Assembly: GCA_914767715.1 (NCBI GenBank)
Contig: OU612071.1
Coordinates: 11,515,493-11,579,492 of the forward strand
Direction: 5' to 3'
Source of the DNA: Membranipora membranacea
Taxonomy: Eukaryota; Bryozoa; Gymnolaemata; Cheilostomatida; Membraniporidae
DNA length: 64,000 nt
The notes beneath the pieces were generated by a model, which worked only from the letters and a program-made list of their open reading frames with translations, was not told the origin of the DNA and did no database searches. The translations under genes were made by a program, and so were the position numbers. Positions 10,770 through 22,286 of the stretch are shown in pieces (position 1 is the stretch's first letter; each line of letters starts with the position of its first letter).

Positions 10770-12800
10770 GATATGATATGATGCATTACAATATGATACG
10801 ATACATTACAATAGGTAATAGGCCAGAAGCAGCCTAGCTGTAACTACTGAAAAAAATGGCACGGACAATTTTTGATGGCAGGAAACTCATCGCATATTAT
10901 ACTTCATTGATGTTTGTTCTGTAAAATTCACCGGGTTTACCCAGTTGTAATGGTCATATTAAGAAATTAAAAGGTGTTTTGTTTTTGCATTATATGTGTG
11001 GGGACATAACTCCTATTCTGTGTAATATTACTAATCTAATCTTCAGGGAATTCCAGGTTGAAACTGCATTGTGGGGATTTTGTTGACTTGCTAATTTATT
11101 TACCAAGTAAACTTGCAGAAGTCTGCTCGTGTACGATCAGGACAAATTTAAAATGTTCAATAAGTATAATGTCAGATCTTTGTGAGATTAGTATGATACT
11201 GTCTTGCGGCAGCATATCCGCAATATTTCTCAAAATTGCATATAATAAATGAAATGTTAATAATTCAATAAAAGGTGTTTCTAGGTTGGAACAACGTGCT
11301 GAATCCAATATTAAGGGTGTACCCAGTTGTAGCGATCATGTCAGCGGCAGCATATCCTCATTTCCTCTAAAAATTGCTTTAAATGAGTGAAATATTAAGA
11401 GTTTAAATAAAATGTGTTTCAAGGGTATAATATCGTGCTGAATGTAAAGAAATAAGGGTGTAACCTAGAACAAGTTTGATCCAATTGCCTGCATGCCTAT
11501 TGCGTCCGATCCACTGGTCACGCCCTGGATTGGAAGCCACTCGGAATGCAAGCAAATGGACCTAACTTGGACTAGTGTACCCAGTCGTAGCAATCATGTC
11601 AGCGGAAGATCGGCAGCGCGGCAGAATATCTCAATTTTTCTCAAAATCGCTTATAATAAGTGAAATGTTACGAGTTTTAAACAAGGGTATATCTAGGGTA
11701 GAACAACGTGCTGAATCTAAAACTGAGAGTGTACCCGGTTGTAGCAATCATGTCAGCGGCAGCAAGGCAGCATACCTGCAATTTTCTTCACAATCGGTTA
11801 GGTAAGTGAAATGTTAAGTGATTAATATGGTCAGCAGGAAACACGACTATATGTATTATTTTAACAAGATATTCTATCACATCATTTTAAAAGGTGGTCA
11901 GCGACAGCACTACAACTCAATGAGAACAAGACAAAAACCAGCCTAGATGTGAGACAAATTTTATGTAGGAAAAAAGTGTGTACCCAGTTGAAGAGGTCAG
12001 CCGCAGCACTACTGCATATCCCAAATATTCACACTATCGATATGTGATTAGTGGGAAGTCAAGAGTTTGATGCAGTTGACACAAGTCAAGACTATAGTCC
12101 TGGGTTCTACATTGTATATGTTTTATCATTGCATGAGGTGGTTGGTGAGAGACAGCGAGACCGCATATCCCGATATCATGTCATTAGCATGTTAGGAAAG
12201 TATGCGAAGCTAGCATATAAGTTTTTCAGACTCTGACAGTTGGGTTTCTTTGCTGAAAAGTGAGGCACTCATTGAACTCTTAGCTCATGTGCTATGCAAA
12301 AGATATCCAGCCGAAAAATGACATAAGAGGCAATTGAAACATCAAAAATGTTGTTGGTAATTGCCCCAAGAAAGTGGTCTTAAGAACATACAATATCATA
12401 CTAGTCCCATAAGAAGTTTGACATAATTCAATTGAAATTTTTCAATCTGTGCTGGTCTGATACGAGCAGACTTCCTACTTTTAGTTTACTTCGTGAATTA
12501 ATTGCCATGTCAACAAATCCCACAATGCAATTTCAACATGGAATTCCCTGATGATTAGATTAGTTAGACTACACAGAATAGGAGTTATTTCCCCACACAT
12601 ATAATGCCAAAACAAAACACCTTTTAATTTCTTAATAATTATGACCACTACAACTGGGTACACCCAGTGAATTTTACAGAACATACGCCAATGAAGTATA
12701 AAACGTGATCAATATCCTGCCATCAAATATTGTCCGTGCCATAACAACTTATGCTATAGCTGCTTCTGGCCTATAACTAAATTGTATGATATGATACAAT
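10770..12800. mobile_element. foldback element with about 390-bp inverted arms
   Basis: The left arm (about 10770-11165) and right arm (about 12420-12800) are imperfect inverted copies. Shared landmarks read inward: ATAGGCCAGAAGCAGC, GGCACGGACAAT, AAATTAAAAGGTGTTTTG, CATTATATGTGTGGGGA, GCATTGTGGGGATTTTGTTGAC and GAAGTCTGCTCGT. The outer edges lie in ATGATA-type simple sequence, so exact ends and target duplications could not be fixed. The core carries a degenerate tandem array (see 11170-12050). No transposase was recognised. The structure resembles Foldback/Galileo-type elements, but no class can be assigned. Confidence 0.75.
11170..12050. repeat. degenerate tandem array inside the foldback element
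   Basis: The phrase GTGTACCC(A/G)GTTGTAGC(A/G)ATCATGTCAGCGG recurs at about 11317, 11574 and 11739, and a more diverged form (GTGTACCCAGTTGAAGAGGTCAGCCGCAGC) at about 11979. Units also share CATATCC.CAAT.TTTCTC, AAATTGC.TATAAT.A.TGAAATGTTA and AACAACGTGCTGAATC. Spacing is irregular, about 130-260 bases. Confidence 0.7.
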
Positions 12801-13137
12801 ATGAAAGGACACGTGATAATCGAACCTCGGATGGAACATAAAAAATATATGGGCTATAGAAAAAATATCAGATATTGGAGCAGGAAAAAACATGCATGAT
12901 AACTGCTAACATGACTGTGAATAAAATGATACCTAGTAGGGTATAATGTGACATGAGGCAGATCTGGTATCAGAATATATTTACAAACTTTTAAACATGT
13001 TAGTATCAGGCTTCTTATCGATAACGCCTTCTTACAGTTGCCATAAACTTTGCTTCATCATTAATAATATGCAACAAAAACGATTCCTTTTTTGTTTTTC
13101 CTGCTAATTTTTCTCCCTGCAGAGTCACAGTTATCAA
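12801..13137. other. spacer, nothing recognised
   Basis: This is the spacer between the foldback element and the 3' end of the minus-strand membrane-protein gene, and it would hold that gene's 3' UTR. Confidence 0.4.
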
Positions 13138-14998
13138 TTATTTTGCACCACTCATTGTAGCATACTGGTATACTACCGCGTAGTCATGGTCGTCAGATGT
13201 AGTTGGTTGAGGTATGACATAGGGATCATATTGAGCAGTGTCAATTCCTCTTCTAGGTTGAGATAGACTCCGTACTGGTATAGCCCCCATTCTCAAATTA
13301 GCTGAATTTTCACACTGTCCTTCACCACCATTGCTAGAATATGGTACCAATCATCAATCATGTAGCACTAATTGTTGTTTACAGAAAAAAAATTTGGAAT
13401 TCAAAACCATCTGAAACTCAAAATCTCGATCGAATAACTGAAACCTTGTCGTACTCATCATCAAGAATTATCACTGGGATTGGAGAAGTTTTAGGTACAT
13501 CATTTCTAACATATCTATGGCCATCAAAATAAATAACCCAGGCCTGTAGTTCCGGGGGAGGCTCCCCTAGAAAGCTAAATACAGTGGCCTTAAAACACTA
13601 TTATTGAATAATCAATGTCAGTATCAGCTCCTTTGGGATTTCCATTTGCTTATTATATACGAAAGATTGCTTGAGGAGGAGCTTATTGGTGATGCTTTGG
13701 ACTTGCCTCAAACTTTTGCCTCCCCTACCATTTTAACTGAACTACGGCCCTGTTACCACTTACCTTTGCTGAGAGTTATCTGTTGAACTTGATTGCACCT
13801 TATATGTATAAGCTCCAGTTATTATAAGTATAACCATCACTGTACTTACTGACATGGCAATCATCTTTGTATCTGATGATTCTGTGTCTATTCAATAAAT
13901 TAAGTAAGACAGAGATTTACAACAACATACACCATGTCAGTAATAATCAGACAGTAAAGGGGGCTCCATCTTTGGTGTAGATAAAGAAATAACACAGTGT
14001 AAGGTCATTTTCAATTTACGCCTATGATAATGACCACATTCCATAAAGTTTTGTTATCGCTGTATATGTTTAATTCTCATTCATAGTCACTGAAGCAGCT
14101 CTGACAGCGGCCTGCTTGGCAGGAATGGGCACAAGTAGGATTTTCTCAGTTTCAAGTAAGGCTTTGTCTGTGCCTCTCCTCTCTAAAGTGAATAAGAGTT
14201 AGTTCATGCCGCACAAGTTTCTTCGGAATGCATGTATTGTAACTTCCCTGAATGAAAATGCTAGCATAAGCATAGTCTCTTACCGAAGCATTGTCTCTTA
14301 AAATCAAAGATACTGATATACCACACTTTTAATGATAATAGCAGCATTTTTCGCTGCAGGTCGATCTTGTGATGTAGACTATCTCTGCAGCACAGAAATG
14401 GTTGTGCCGCTTTTCTAGGATGCAGTGCGAAGCAACAATGATAAGGGGTTAGATAAAGGGTTGGCTGCAAAATCATAGCTATGCTATCACATTCAAAAGG
14501 TGATCTAGCCATGTTACTGGAGTCAAAACCTTTAAATTATAAGACACTTACTTCAATACCAGAGGGAGTAAATATCGAAGCCTCTGTTAAATAGAGCGAG
14601 TGTATGACTATCACATATTTAGATTCTTACTACCATCGATATGAACTTATGGATCAGGATCAGAATAAAGCTATAAATCTAGCAGCTTTTTATGTCATGC
14701 ATTGATTGAAGTCTAAGTGACAACTTTCAAAAACTCAGGCAAACTGCTCGATAATAGTTTAGAAGTGTCTGCTATTCGGGATTCTAAACTTGTGGACCAA
14801 TCAAAGACAGGAAATGTGGTCAAGCATCCAGACATGAATAGCCATACGCTTGTCCAGGGTTAGATATAGACACCTCATCCATAAAATATACATCAATGGC
14901 TTACCACTCTATCCTTTAAGTGATTTGAAAGAAGATAAGACACTTACCAGCATCATCAGTAACAAGACTGAAAGCTGAAACTTCCCGATAGTAGACAT
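13138..14998 (-). CDS. candidate small type I membrane protein with tyrosine-motif tail
   Basis: I see five compatible exons on the minus strand. Exon 14998-14948 encodes a signal-peptide-like start (MSTIGKFQLSVLLLMML) with a GTAAGT donor. Exon 14581-14552 is short (ASIFTPSGIE). Exon 14464-14284 encodes a cysteine-rich stretch (HCC, then FLCC, then RQC). Exon 13887-13799 encodes one transmembrane helix (MSVSTVMVILIITGAYTY). Last exon 13333-13138 ends in a tail with YDPYVIP, DYAVVY and YQYATM, then a stop. The first four join in phase (0, 0, 1). The transmembrane exon leaves in phase 0 but the last exon needs phase 2, so at least one exon is missing or an acceptor is wrong; a possible one lies near 13400-13520. 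DYAVV fits the loose ITIM form (YxxV), which suggests an immune-type or adhesion receptor tail, but that is inference. A MITE sits in the intron at 13539-13752. An open stretch with a good donor at 15082 lies just upstream and was not placed. Confidence 0.45.
13539..13752. mobile_element. MITE family C, 214 bp
   Basis: Ends are CAGGCCTGTAGTT and AACTACGGCCCTG (reverse complement CAGGGCCGTAGTT). Flanks are TAACC and TTACC, a probable 5-bp target duplication with one mismatch. The body has GCTCCCCTAGAAAGCTAAAT, GTGGCCTTAAAA and GGGATTTCCATTTGCT, shared with 19457-19679, 45019-45227 and 51054-51258. It lies in an intron of the candidate membrane-protein gene. Confidence 0.85.
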
Positions 14999-15081
14999 TG
15001 TAAAGACAAGGCTTCGTGGTGGATTATTATACATTTGGTATGGAACAACAAAAATGTACAAATATTCACCTCAGAACTTAC

Positions 15082-15240
15082 TGCATGTGTGGGGTTGCCA
15101 TGACAAAACACTAACTCAAACCCATTTGTGACCCTTAGTGTCACATTAATGTTTGTTTGACTCTTACATTTTAGAGTTAATGTTTTGGCACCCTCAAGTT
15201 GTTCATCCATCATTAATCTTTTGGTATTCTTAGGGGAAAA
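15082..15240 (-). other. possible unplaced exon
   Basis: On the minus strand an open stretch with LEGAKTLTLKC, NINVTLRVTNG and FCHGNPTHA ends at a good GTAAGT donor (exon edge 15082). It has two N-glycosylation sequons. Polypyrimidine-AG acceptors exist at about 15220-15245. It lies 84 bases upstream of the signal-peptide exon at 14998, so it does not fit the same transcript unless that start is wrong. I do not recognise the domain. Confidence 0.25.
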
Positions 15241-15439
15241 TAAAGGTTCCCCTTCATCATCACAAAAAATTGTGGAAGAAGGAAGTTTTAGAGATCAGTT
15301 ATCATCAGCCAAAGAACTAATCTGCCACACCTATAAAGGTGACAAAATTACAAAGTTACCGCTAAGGTGAACACGATTCAATAATGTGTGTACACAATAC
15401 ATAATAATAATAATGACTAGATAGCGGCTCGGATTATCT

Positions 15440-16510
15440 AATGAATAATTGATTCATTGTTCCATCAGTCCAGAAGGCAGGCATCCGAGGATTCCCTGGA
15501 TGTCTTGAGCACTAGAGCATGATTTGGTCAGCAATAAAATCTGCTGAACAAGCCAAGTCAACCCTTGAGGTGGTCTGGTTAGATTTGGCCAATGCTGACG
15601 GTTCTGTACCACACAGCATATTTGACCACGCGCTATCACAATTCAAAGAGCTTTACCACGCGCTGGCAAGACCTGGCAGTCGGCATCCTTATGGGGTGTG
15701 CTATATCACCTTTGCAATTTGTTATGGTGATGGGGATAGTTATACAGTCTTAACATGGTGATAATGGGACCCAGGTCCAGAATAACAAGGTATTTCCACT
15801 GATGAGAGCCTTCATGGATGATATTACAATAATATCACCAGACAAGGCTCAGGTTATAGCAGTCAATAGATTGCATGATTTGATAGAGAGATGAACGATT
15901 GGATTCAAACCTAGCAAGAGCGGTTCCCTCTCTCTGTGATAAGGCTTTGATTCTCACCTCTGCACTTATGCCTCAAACTCTGGGGCCTCTGACATTTTAT
16001 GATATTCCACTTACACCAGTTGAATGAATGGAGCAAATGACAAGCAAAGCCAATGCGTTAGTGGCTTTGAGTTCACAGGAGCTTCAAGACTAATGCATTG
16101 TATGCCAGTTTGTTCACTCTTTTACTGCCTATGAAATCACAGAATACAAAACATCGAATGTGAGACTGGATATGATGTTGATGATGATTGTGATGTTTCA
16201 GAAACTGGCAGAGATGCCATATCACCACTGGAGATAAGCATGATTTTTGGTGCTGTGACAACTGCATGTCATGGCATCGGCTTGTAAGCAAACCAGTGTT
16301 TCTCAAATAGGTTGAACACGATATTGTAGTTGATGAGGAGCACAAGATGGAAGAGGAGCGCTGCCATAAACAAGCTGTAGGTCAGGCCCAACAAGGCAGG
16401 TTAACTTGTTGGGAGTCTATTGAGCAGCGACCGCTTAGATGGACAGAATTGGTCGATTGCGCCACAAAGAATCAGTTTTGGATTTTTGCAGCTTATGATC
16501 AACCCTAAAA
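15440..16510 (+). pseudogene. non-LTR (LINE) reverse transcriptase relic
   Basis: Decayed plus-strand pieces of a LINE polymerase. Near 15520-15640 it reads MIWSAIKSAEQAKS and VVWLDLANADGSVPH, the finger and palm region of a family usually reading WLDLANAYGSVPH. Near 15690 there is MGCAISPLQFV in another frame. Near 15808-15830 there is the catalytic-box variant AFMDDITIIS. Near 16325-16500 a C-terminal piece reads QAQQGRLTCWES and LRWTELVDCA. Frameshifts and stops between them, and FMDD in place of YxDD, show it is dead. There is no recognisable 5' ORF. Confidence 0.7.
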
Positions 16511-18271
16511 TCCGACCGAGAACTCGAAATGTGACTCACAATAACCTGCCTTTTTTCTGAATAATAATATATGTGATCTAGATATCTTGGGTTGAACATT
16601 TGTAAATTGTCACTTCATTCTCGTATCAAACAGAAATGCTTCTCTTTTGAGTGGGAAACAGCAGCATGCAAGGCTGACATGGACTGTGCCTTTACCAATG
16701 ATCACTCGTAATCCCTCCAGAATTCATGCTTGCCAGATCAATCAATTGATGTGAGTGTGATAATTTGCAAGTACAAACTTTTGTTTTGGCATTGTGTCAC
16801 CAGCTCATTGTTTATAGTCAATTTTCTCTCATGCACACAAATGAGAATATTTTTTCCCAAGATCATCTTCAATTCCATCAGTACTAGTACTTTTTCTATG
16901 TCAGACCAAATCAAGTCTCGTCTTCACAATCACAATATGTGGAGAGCTGCTCTGTTATGATACTCCTCGCCTTTTATTTTCCGCCATTCATGACATTTAT
17001 GACCCTGTATCTTTTGCCCTTTGCTTCTAATGTGCCTAACTTGGCCTCAGTTATGTCTTACATAATAATAGGATTCCTAGACTAACCATCTGGAGTATAA
17101 GTTAGGAGATATTTTGAGAACTCTTAGGACTGATTGTTTCTTTTGATACCAATGATTAAACTGATTTCTGCAAACCATCTTAAGTATTTAATTTAAATAG
17201 GGGTGGAACGGATCAGGGTTAGGCAACCTCGGACCGGATATTGGATCGGTCCATAAATTCAACCTCGGATCGGATTCGGATAACACGTACAAACGCTAAG
17301 TCCCAGCAGCTGTACTTTTGCACCATAATATACAGTTAAGGTAATTGAATACATGGATAAACAGCGACACAATATTTTCCCTGAACAATTACCCTAATTT
17401 TAATGTGCATATATCTGCTTGGATATAATACTTTACAAGGAGCAACTTATCACTCAAACAGCCACGGCGCAAGGATCACATAAACAAATTATTTGAAAGG
17501 GTCATTTAATGAGTACAAAGATCCCTTGGCTACGAGCATTTGTGCTTAGACACTCAATTTGCCAGGATCACTCAAACCCCGATGTTTATAATCACTGAGT
17601 TTGAACAAACCCCCTGGTCCTATTTCCCAAACTCCCTGCTGTGATTAAGATAGGAATTGTCCTCCTACTTTGAAGAAGAGGATAACCTTGTACATCAAAC
17701 TAGATAGTTTGTTACAAGGAACATCATTGGACAAAAAACTATGTCTTATTTACAGTTATCTGAGTAAAGATGTTTCTCTCAATTTCAGCAGAAAAAAACA
17801 GTCTGCGAATGTGCGAACTGTTGAGGTCAAATATCGGAAATTCAACTCCAACCTCAAGAGGTCGTTCCATCCCTAGTCAGGAACAAAAATGGTAGGTGAA
17901 TATATAAGTAGTATTCTTCAACTTCATTTTTGGTGCGCCAAGCACTGGCCGTGCTATGTATGTGAAAGTGGGGCGCCTTCAACATTGCTTCGGTTGGCAA
18001 CCCACTACACATCTCTCATTCTTTAATTAAGGTGTGCTTATCATCGTTGTTGTGTCTTAAGTACATAAGGGTCACAAAAATAACAGTTGCTGCATTCATA
18101 TATAAAAATACACCACAAGTCTGACGTGATCCGATGAAAACATTTAAAATACCTATTATGTATACTTTGTAACACATTTATAATTTTAAAATAAAATCAC
18201 ATGGTGATGCATCATTTATCAGTTGAGGTTATTATCATTTATGTAACACTTTTTTTCTTTAGACTTTAGAC
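16511..18271. other. no gene recognised
   Basis: Nothing supportable. Sequence near 17200-17280 (AGGGGTGGAACGGATCAGGG with repeated CCTCGGA(C/T)CGGAT) looks like the edge of a dispersed repeat. The 3' part would hold the 3' UTR of BTB copy 2. Confidence 0.4.
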
Positions 18272-21200
18272 TCATAAAAACTTATAACAATCTTGATTGA
18301 TCATGTTCATAAGTGTGGCTACAGCGTTCTGAGATTCCTTTCTTGTGTTGTACCCTGTACATCCCATATCACAGTTATTATTCCAGATGATCTGGAAGCC
18401 GTCACAGAATTTACGATCTGGTGTGTAGGTAGGTCTCCTTCCGTTACTTATTGTCCTCAGGCTCTCTATTATCATGCTGTGCATATACTCTTTAGTATTG
18501 TCTGATTTCTTCCTACAAAATTGTTACAGATGTATTTGTATTCCACTGCCATGGGGTATGACATAAGCAATTGGTGAGCTTTGGTAAAATTAAAGTTGGA
18601 TATCATCAAACTTTCGTAGCACCATCATGGAAAAATTATTTTCTGCGTTTTGCAGTTTTTGCCTTGACTAGAGGTCAATGTAAAATTGTCAGAGGTCAAG
18701 CATACATCAATCTGAGTACAGCGGAGCCTTGAAACTTTGGCTTCAGCTTCTCCGAAAGAAGGCTACTCAAGACAGGCCAGAGAAACACCAATATCCGGCT
18801 GAAAAATTTTAAAGCTACCTAGGGTCACCTAAAGATGACCTTAACTAACCTTAAGATCTTCAGCATAATAGAGTCGTCGACCTCACTGTTCTGAGGTTCC
18901 TCCTGTTGGTTATCAATATTTTTCATGCTTAATCTCTGTGCACAAACATCTATAGCAGCAGGTAAAAGTTCTTCTAGGTCAAATCTGAGGGCTAGTGAAA
19001 CATACTCAAGGCGTGGCTTTGCAAACTTCTTCAGCTCGCTGACACAGAGACTTTTCAACCCATCAATATCGTATTTATGTGCCAACGGTACCAATGCAGC
19101 TGCCTTTTGATCTGTATTGAAAGACATAAAATATTAGTTGGTCAACTTATTTCCATCAACGAGCACTGCGGTGCTGCCAGAAAAGGAGGCATGATTCATC
19201 CATGACGCAAGAAGCAAGAGCGAGTTAAAGGCTCAAGTTCAATAGAGTACTCGATGGAAGTGATGCACATATATCTTTAAAAAATTTTCCTGGGTAATTT
19301 TGTACTTTATATGCCTGCAACAGCCTGACGGGCATCTCTCTGAAAAACATGGACTCATGAAACATGTTCATGGTTTTATATCTCCTATCAACAAGTAGGT
19401 CAAAATTGTCAGGATTTTTGAGGCTTGGACTGAATTTCGACATATTAAAGTTATTCCAGGCTCGAGTTCTAGGGGAGGCAGGGAGGCACTACCTCCCCTA
19501 GAGTGGCCTTAAAACAACATTATAATCCATGGCAGACTCAGCTCCTCAACTTAGGGATTTCCATTTTCTATTTGCATACATTAAACCACTTTGGAGGAGC
19601 TTGCAGCACCTCTCTTAGTGATGCTTTGAACTTGCCTCGGATTTTTGCTTCCCCTTTAATCTTTCTTAACTACGTCCTGTATTCAAATCCAAAAAGAATG
19701 CTAGGAAAAGAAGGAGATAGATATGACTGTTTACTCACCATTGATCATCAGCTGTCTGCTGGGGTATAAATAATCTAGCATGTCCAGTACTGTACTCAAT
19801 GTCTCTCCAGGTAGTTCCACTATACATTTCACTGCCTTCTTTGAAGTGCTCGAAGTAAACATTTTCTCGAAAACTGACGACTGAGCAATCAGAAACTACA
19901 AACAGATATGCATGGTGTTGGTACTTATCTCCCCTCTTGCCATAGCACGACAACTCCAAGCTTACTAGAAATTAAAAATATCCGAACTCTGTAATTTTGG
20001 GTTCTCTATACTTAATGATTGAATACCAGATTTGATCAAAGACAGTAATAATATGATACCTAATTTTGTCAGAATTCAATGAGTGTAAATCAACATTAAG
20101 TAATCTTGAACTCTCATCAACTATTGTATCAAGCATTGAACAATTATAAAAGGAAGATTCCTTGGAGTTAAAAGTCCTGGAGTTAATATGCTTCAATAAT
20201 TGCTTTACCTCCTAAATGGAACTTTTTTCCAGAGCTGATAGCTGTATGTCAGGGCTACACAGCATTTTTACTTCAATTTAATCCTAACCTTTTTAGAAAA
20301 TCTCAATAAATAAATATATCCCATGGTTGCCAAAGCAGAGAGTAATAGTAATTATTGTCACCTCTTTGACTACAGGTATATCGATAGAAGTATCTCTTGA
20401 TGTCTTTTTCCGCTTCTTAGCTCTGGACTCAGACACCTATGATTGATACAAATCCTAGCAGTAAATCAAAGCAAGTAACACCTTTGAAGGACATGCATAG
20501 GTAGGCATGGCTATTTCAGCTGTTTTCTGCCCCAAATTCCACATGACTTGTAGGTTGAAACAAAACACTCGTGGAAATTATCCCATAATGCAACTCCACT
20601 TCCATTGTTATTAACTTTGGCACCCTAAGATAGCACAAATGCATTACAAAGATGTGTTATACACTAAGCCTACTGAAAGGTAGATATCTAGTTTTATAAT
20701 GACATCGTCTAATGCCACCTTAGTCAGATGCATTGTTATTACATGTATGAGAAAGCCAGTCCGATTGCCTTATGAAAGAATAACTCTGATCATATAACAA
20801 AACTTCAGGTGGGGATGGCATTGTGGGACATTTACAAAATCGGTGATATCAGGTACAGGTTACCCAGCCATGTTTTGTAGACAATGTTTCACTTTGGTGC
20901 AGTAGGTGCATTTTCAGAGTCTAGTATACGGGCACTACTGAAAACTGAAGATTGAATATTTTAATCAGTCTGCGGACACGAGAAAAACTACCCATCCATT
21001 TGTGGTGTAAACCAAAAGTTCTGAGCTGGTGGCCTGCTGAAAATTTGTGCTTTGGTCATAACTTATATTTTTAACCAGGCGTTGATTGATATCAAGAAGG
21101 GTAATAAATAAATAGGCACACATAGTAGAAGCATTGAAATGGCCAGCCCAAAGAGAAGCCCGAATAAAGTCATTCATACCACTGTCTTGGTTTCAATCTG

Positions 21201-22286
21201 GTTGATCTTTACAACTAGTATGTCATTACTAGTCCTGTCTTTTCTTCCATAGCGTAGTGTAACTTCCTCTTTGCTGATCTTCTCTGTCTGAAAGCAAAGA
21301 GAGCCACAAAATACATACAAAACCAAGTATAAAGAGCTGTCTATCATGTATTATGTGCTATTTTCTAGCCGGACAATGTCTGCAGTAATTTTTACATGTC
21401 GTCCCTTGCCAGTGTAGCATCATTTTTGATTAAGTGCATGCTAATCAGAAGTTGGACGAAACTGTTCGGACTCAAACTTTTTGTTGACTTGTAAACAAGC
21501 TTGTCTGAAAATGCAAATTAGTGATGGTAATGTTTCATGTTTGATGTACTTTACAGAAAAAGTCCAGTTGTATGTTGGCAATAGCCAGTTTTATGAAAAA
21601 GTCATAGTAGAGGGTTTGTTGGTGCAGCCCATGTTGCATGCTAAGACATAGTTCAGCTACTTAGTCTCATCCAATAAAATGACTAAGGATTTTTATGATA
21701 TTGGCTGTATAACAATGCTGTATTGTATTTAACAACAATGCTGCAATTCATACAACACCCGCCGCCAGCGGGTTACTGCATAATTTTTTGTAATGTAAAC
21801 ATCTCTTAAACACAAACACAATTAAACAAACAAACAAAGAATGGAGAAACATGAGATGTTTGATGACAAGTTGGATAAAACCACATGGTCATGTCACGCA
21901 CCGCATCCCAAAGTAGGCCTACAAAACAGCGGTTGCAAATTTTGGGCTAAGACTTCAGTTGTTTGCAGGCACCGCAGAGCACACCCAAGGGCAATAGACT
22001 CAAAAAGTCATATGCCTGCAGTTGGATTCTAACTCCGGACATTCAAAAGCTAGGTGTTGACAGTGAGGTGAATTTACAGTTTGAGTCACCTCCTACTCTT
22101 AGATGTAATGGATAGAAAGAGTTCTCAAAATCTTTAGAAACCGAGAAGGCTTTTGCCTGGATTGAATGTTCTATACAGGAGTGAAACCCGGTGATTGAAG
22201 GTTATAATCCAATTCAACCAGTACAAAACTCACGTTAAGCATGAGCTTACCTGTCCTTTATCATTGTAGAGTGTTGCTGATGCCAT
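18272..22286 (-). CDS. BTB-BACK family protein, copy 2 (spliced)
   Basis: Six coding exons on the minus strand: 22286-22251, 21287-21180, 20436-20362, 19895-19739, 19111-18850 and 18512-18272. The joined frame is open for 292 residues, with junction phases 0, 0, 0, 1 and 2. Exon 1 encodes only MASATLYNDKGQ. Exon 2 encodes a 36-residue module with RYGRKDRTSNDILVVK. Exon 3 encodes a basic cluster (RAKKRKKTSR, a possible nuclear signal) and then IDIPVVKE. Exon 4 encodes the BTB core (FLIAQSSVFEKMF, VELPGE, MLDYLYP). Exon 5 encodes a BACK-like helical part (LVPLAHKYDIDGLKSLC, PRLEYVSLA). Exon 6 encodes an unknown 80-residue tail ending QDCYKFL. The BTB frame is confirmed by homology to copies 1 and 3; a longer open frame on the same strand across exon 4 is spurious. 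A MITE lies in intron 4. Its role is probably protein-protein adaptor, but no partner is suggested. Confidence 0.85.
19457..19679. mobile_element. MITE family C, 223 bp, with TATTC duplication
   Basis: Best-preserved copy for target-site analysis. It is flanked by TATTC on both sides (19452-19456 and 19680-19684). Terminal inverted ends are CAGGCTCGAGTT and AACTACGTCCTG. It contains a short inner inverted repeat (GGGGAGGC..GCACTACCTCCCC). It lies in intron 4 of BTB copy 2, between the BTB and BACK exons. Confidence 0.88.
21910..22110 (-). mobile_element. tRNA-derived SINE (family 2)
   Basis: On the minus strand it reads AAGAGTAGGAGGTGACTCA, then a degenerate B box (GGAGTTAGAATCC), then CTGCAGGC and GTGCTCTGCGGTGCCTGCAAAC. 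This is the same order as 7300-7535 and 32950-33235. It lies in intron 1 of BTB copy 2. Confidence 0.6.

Noticed and set aside
19735-19959. Minus-strand frame of 74 codons overlapping BTB copy 2 exon 4
   Set aside because: It is in a different frame from the BTB core. The correct frame is set by homology to copies 1 and 3 and by splice phases.
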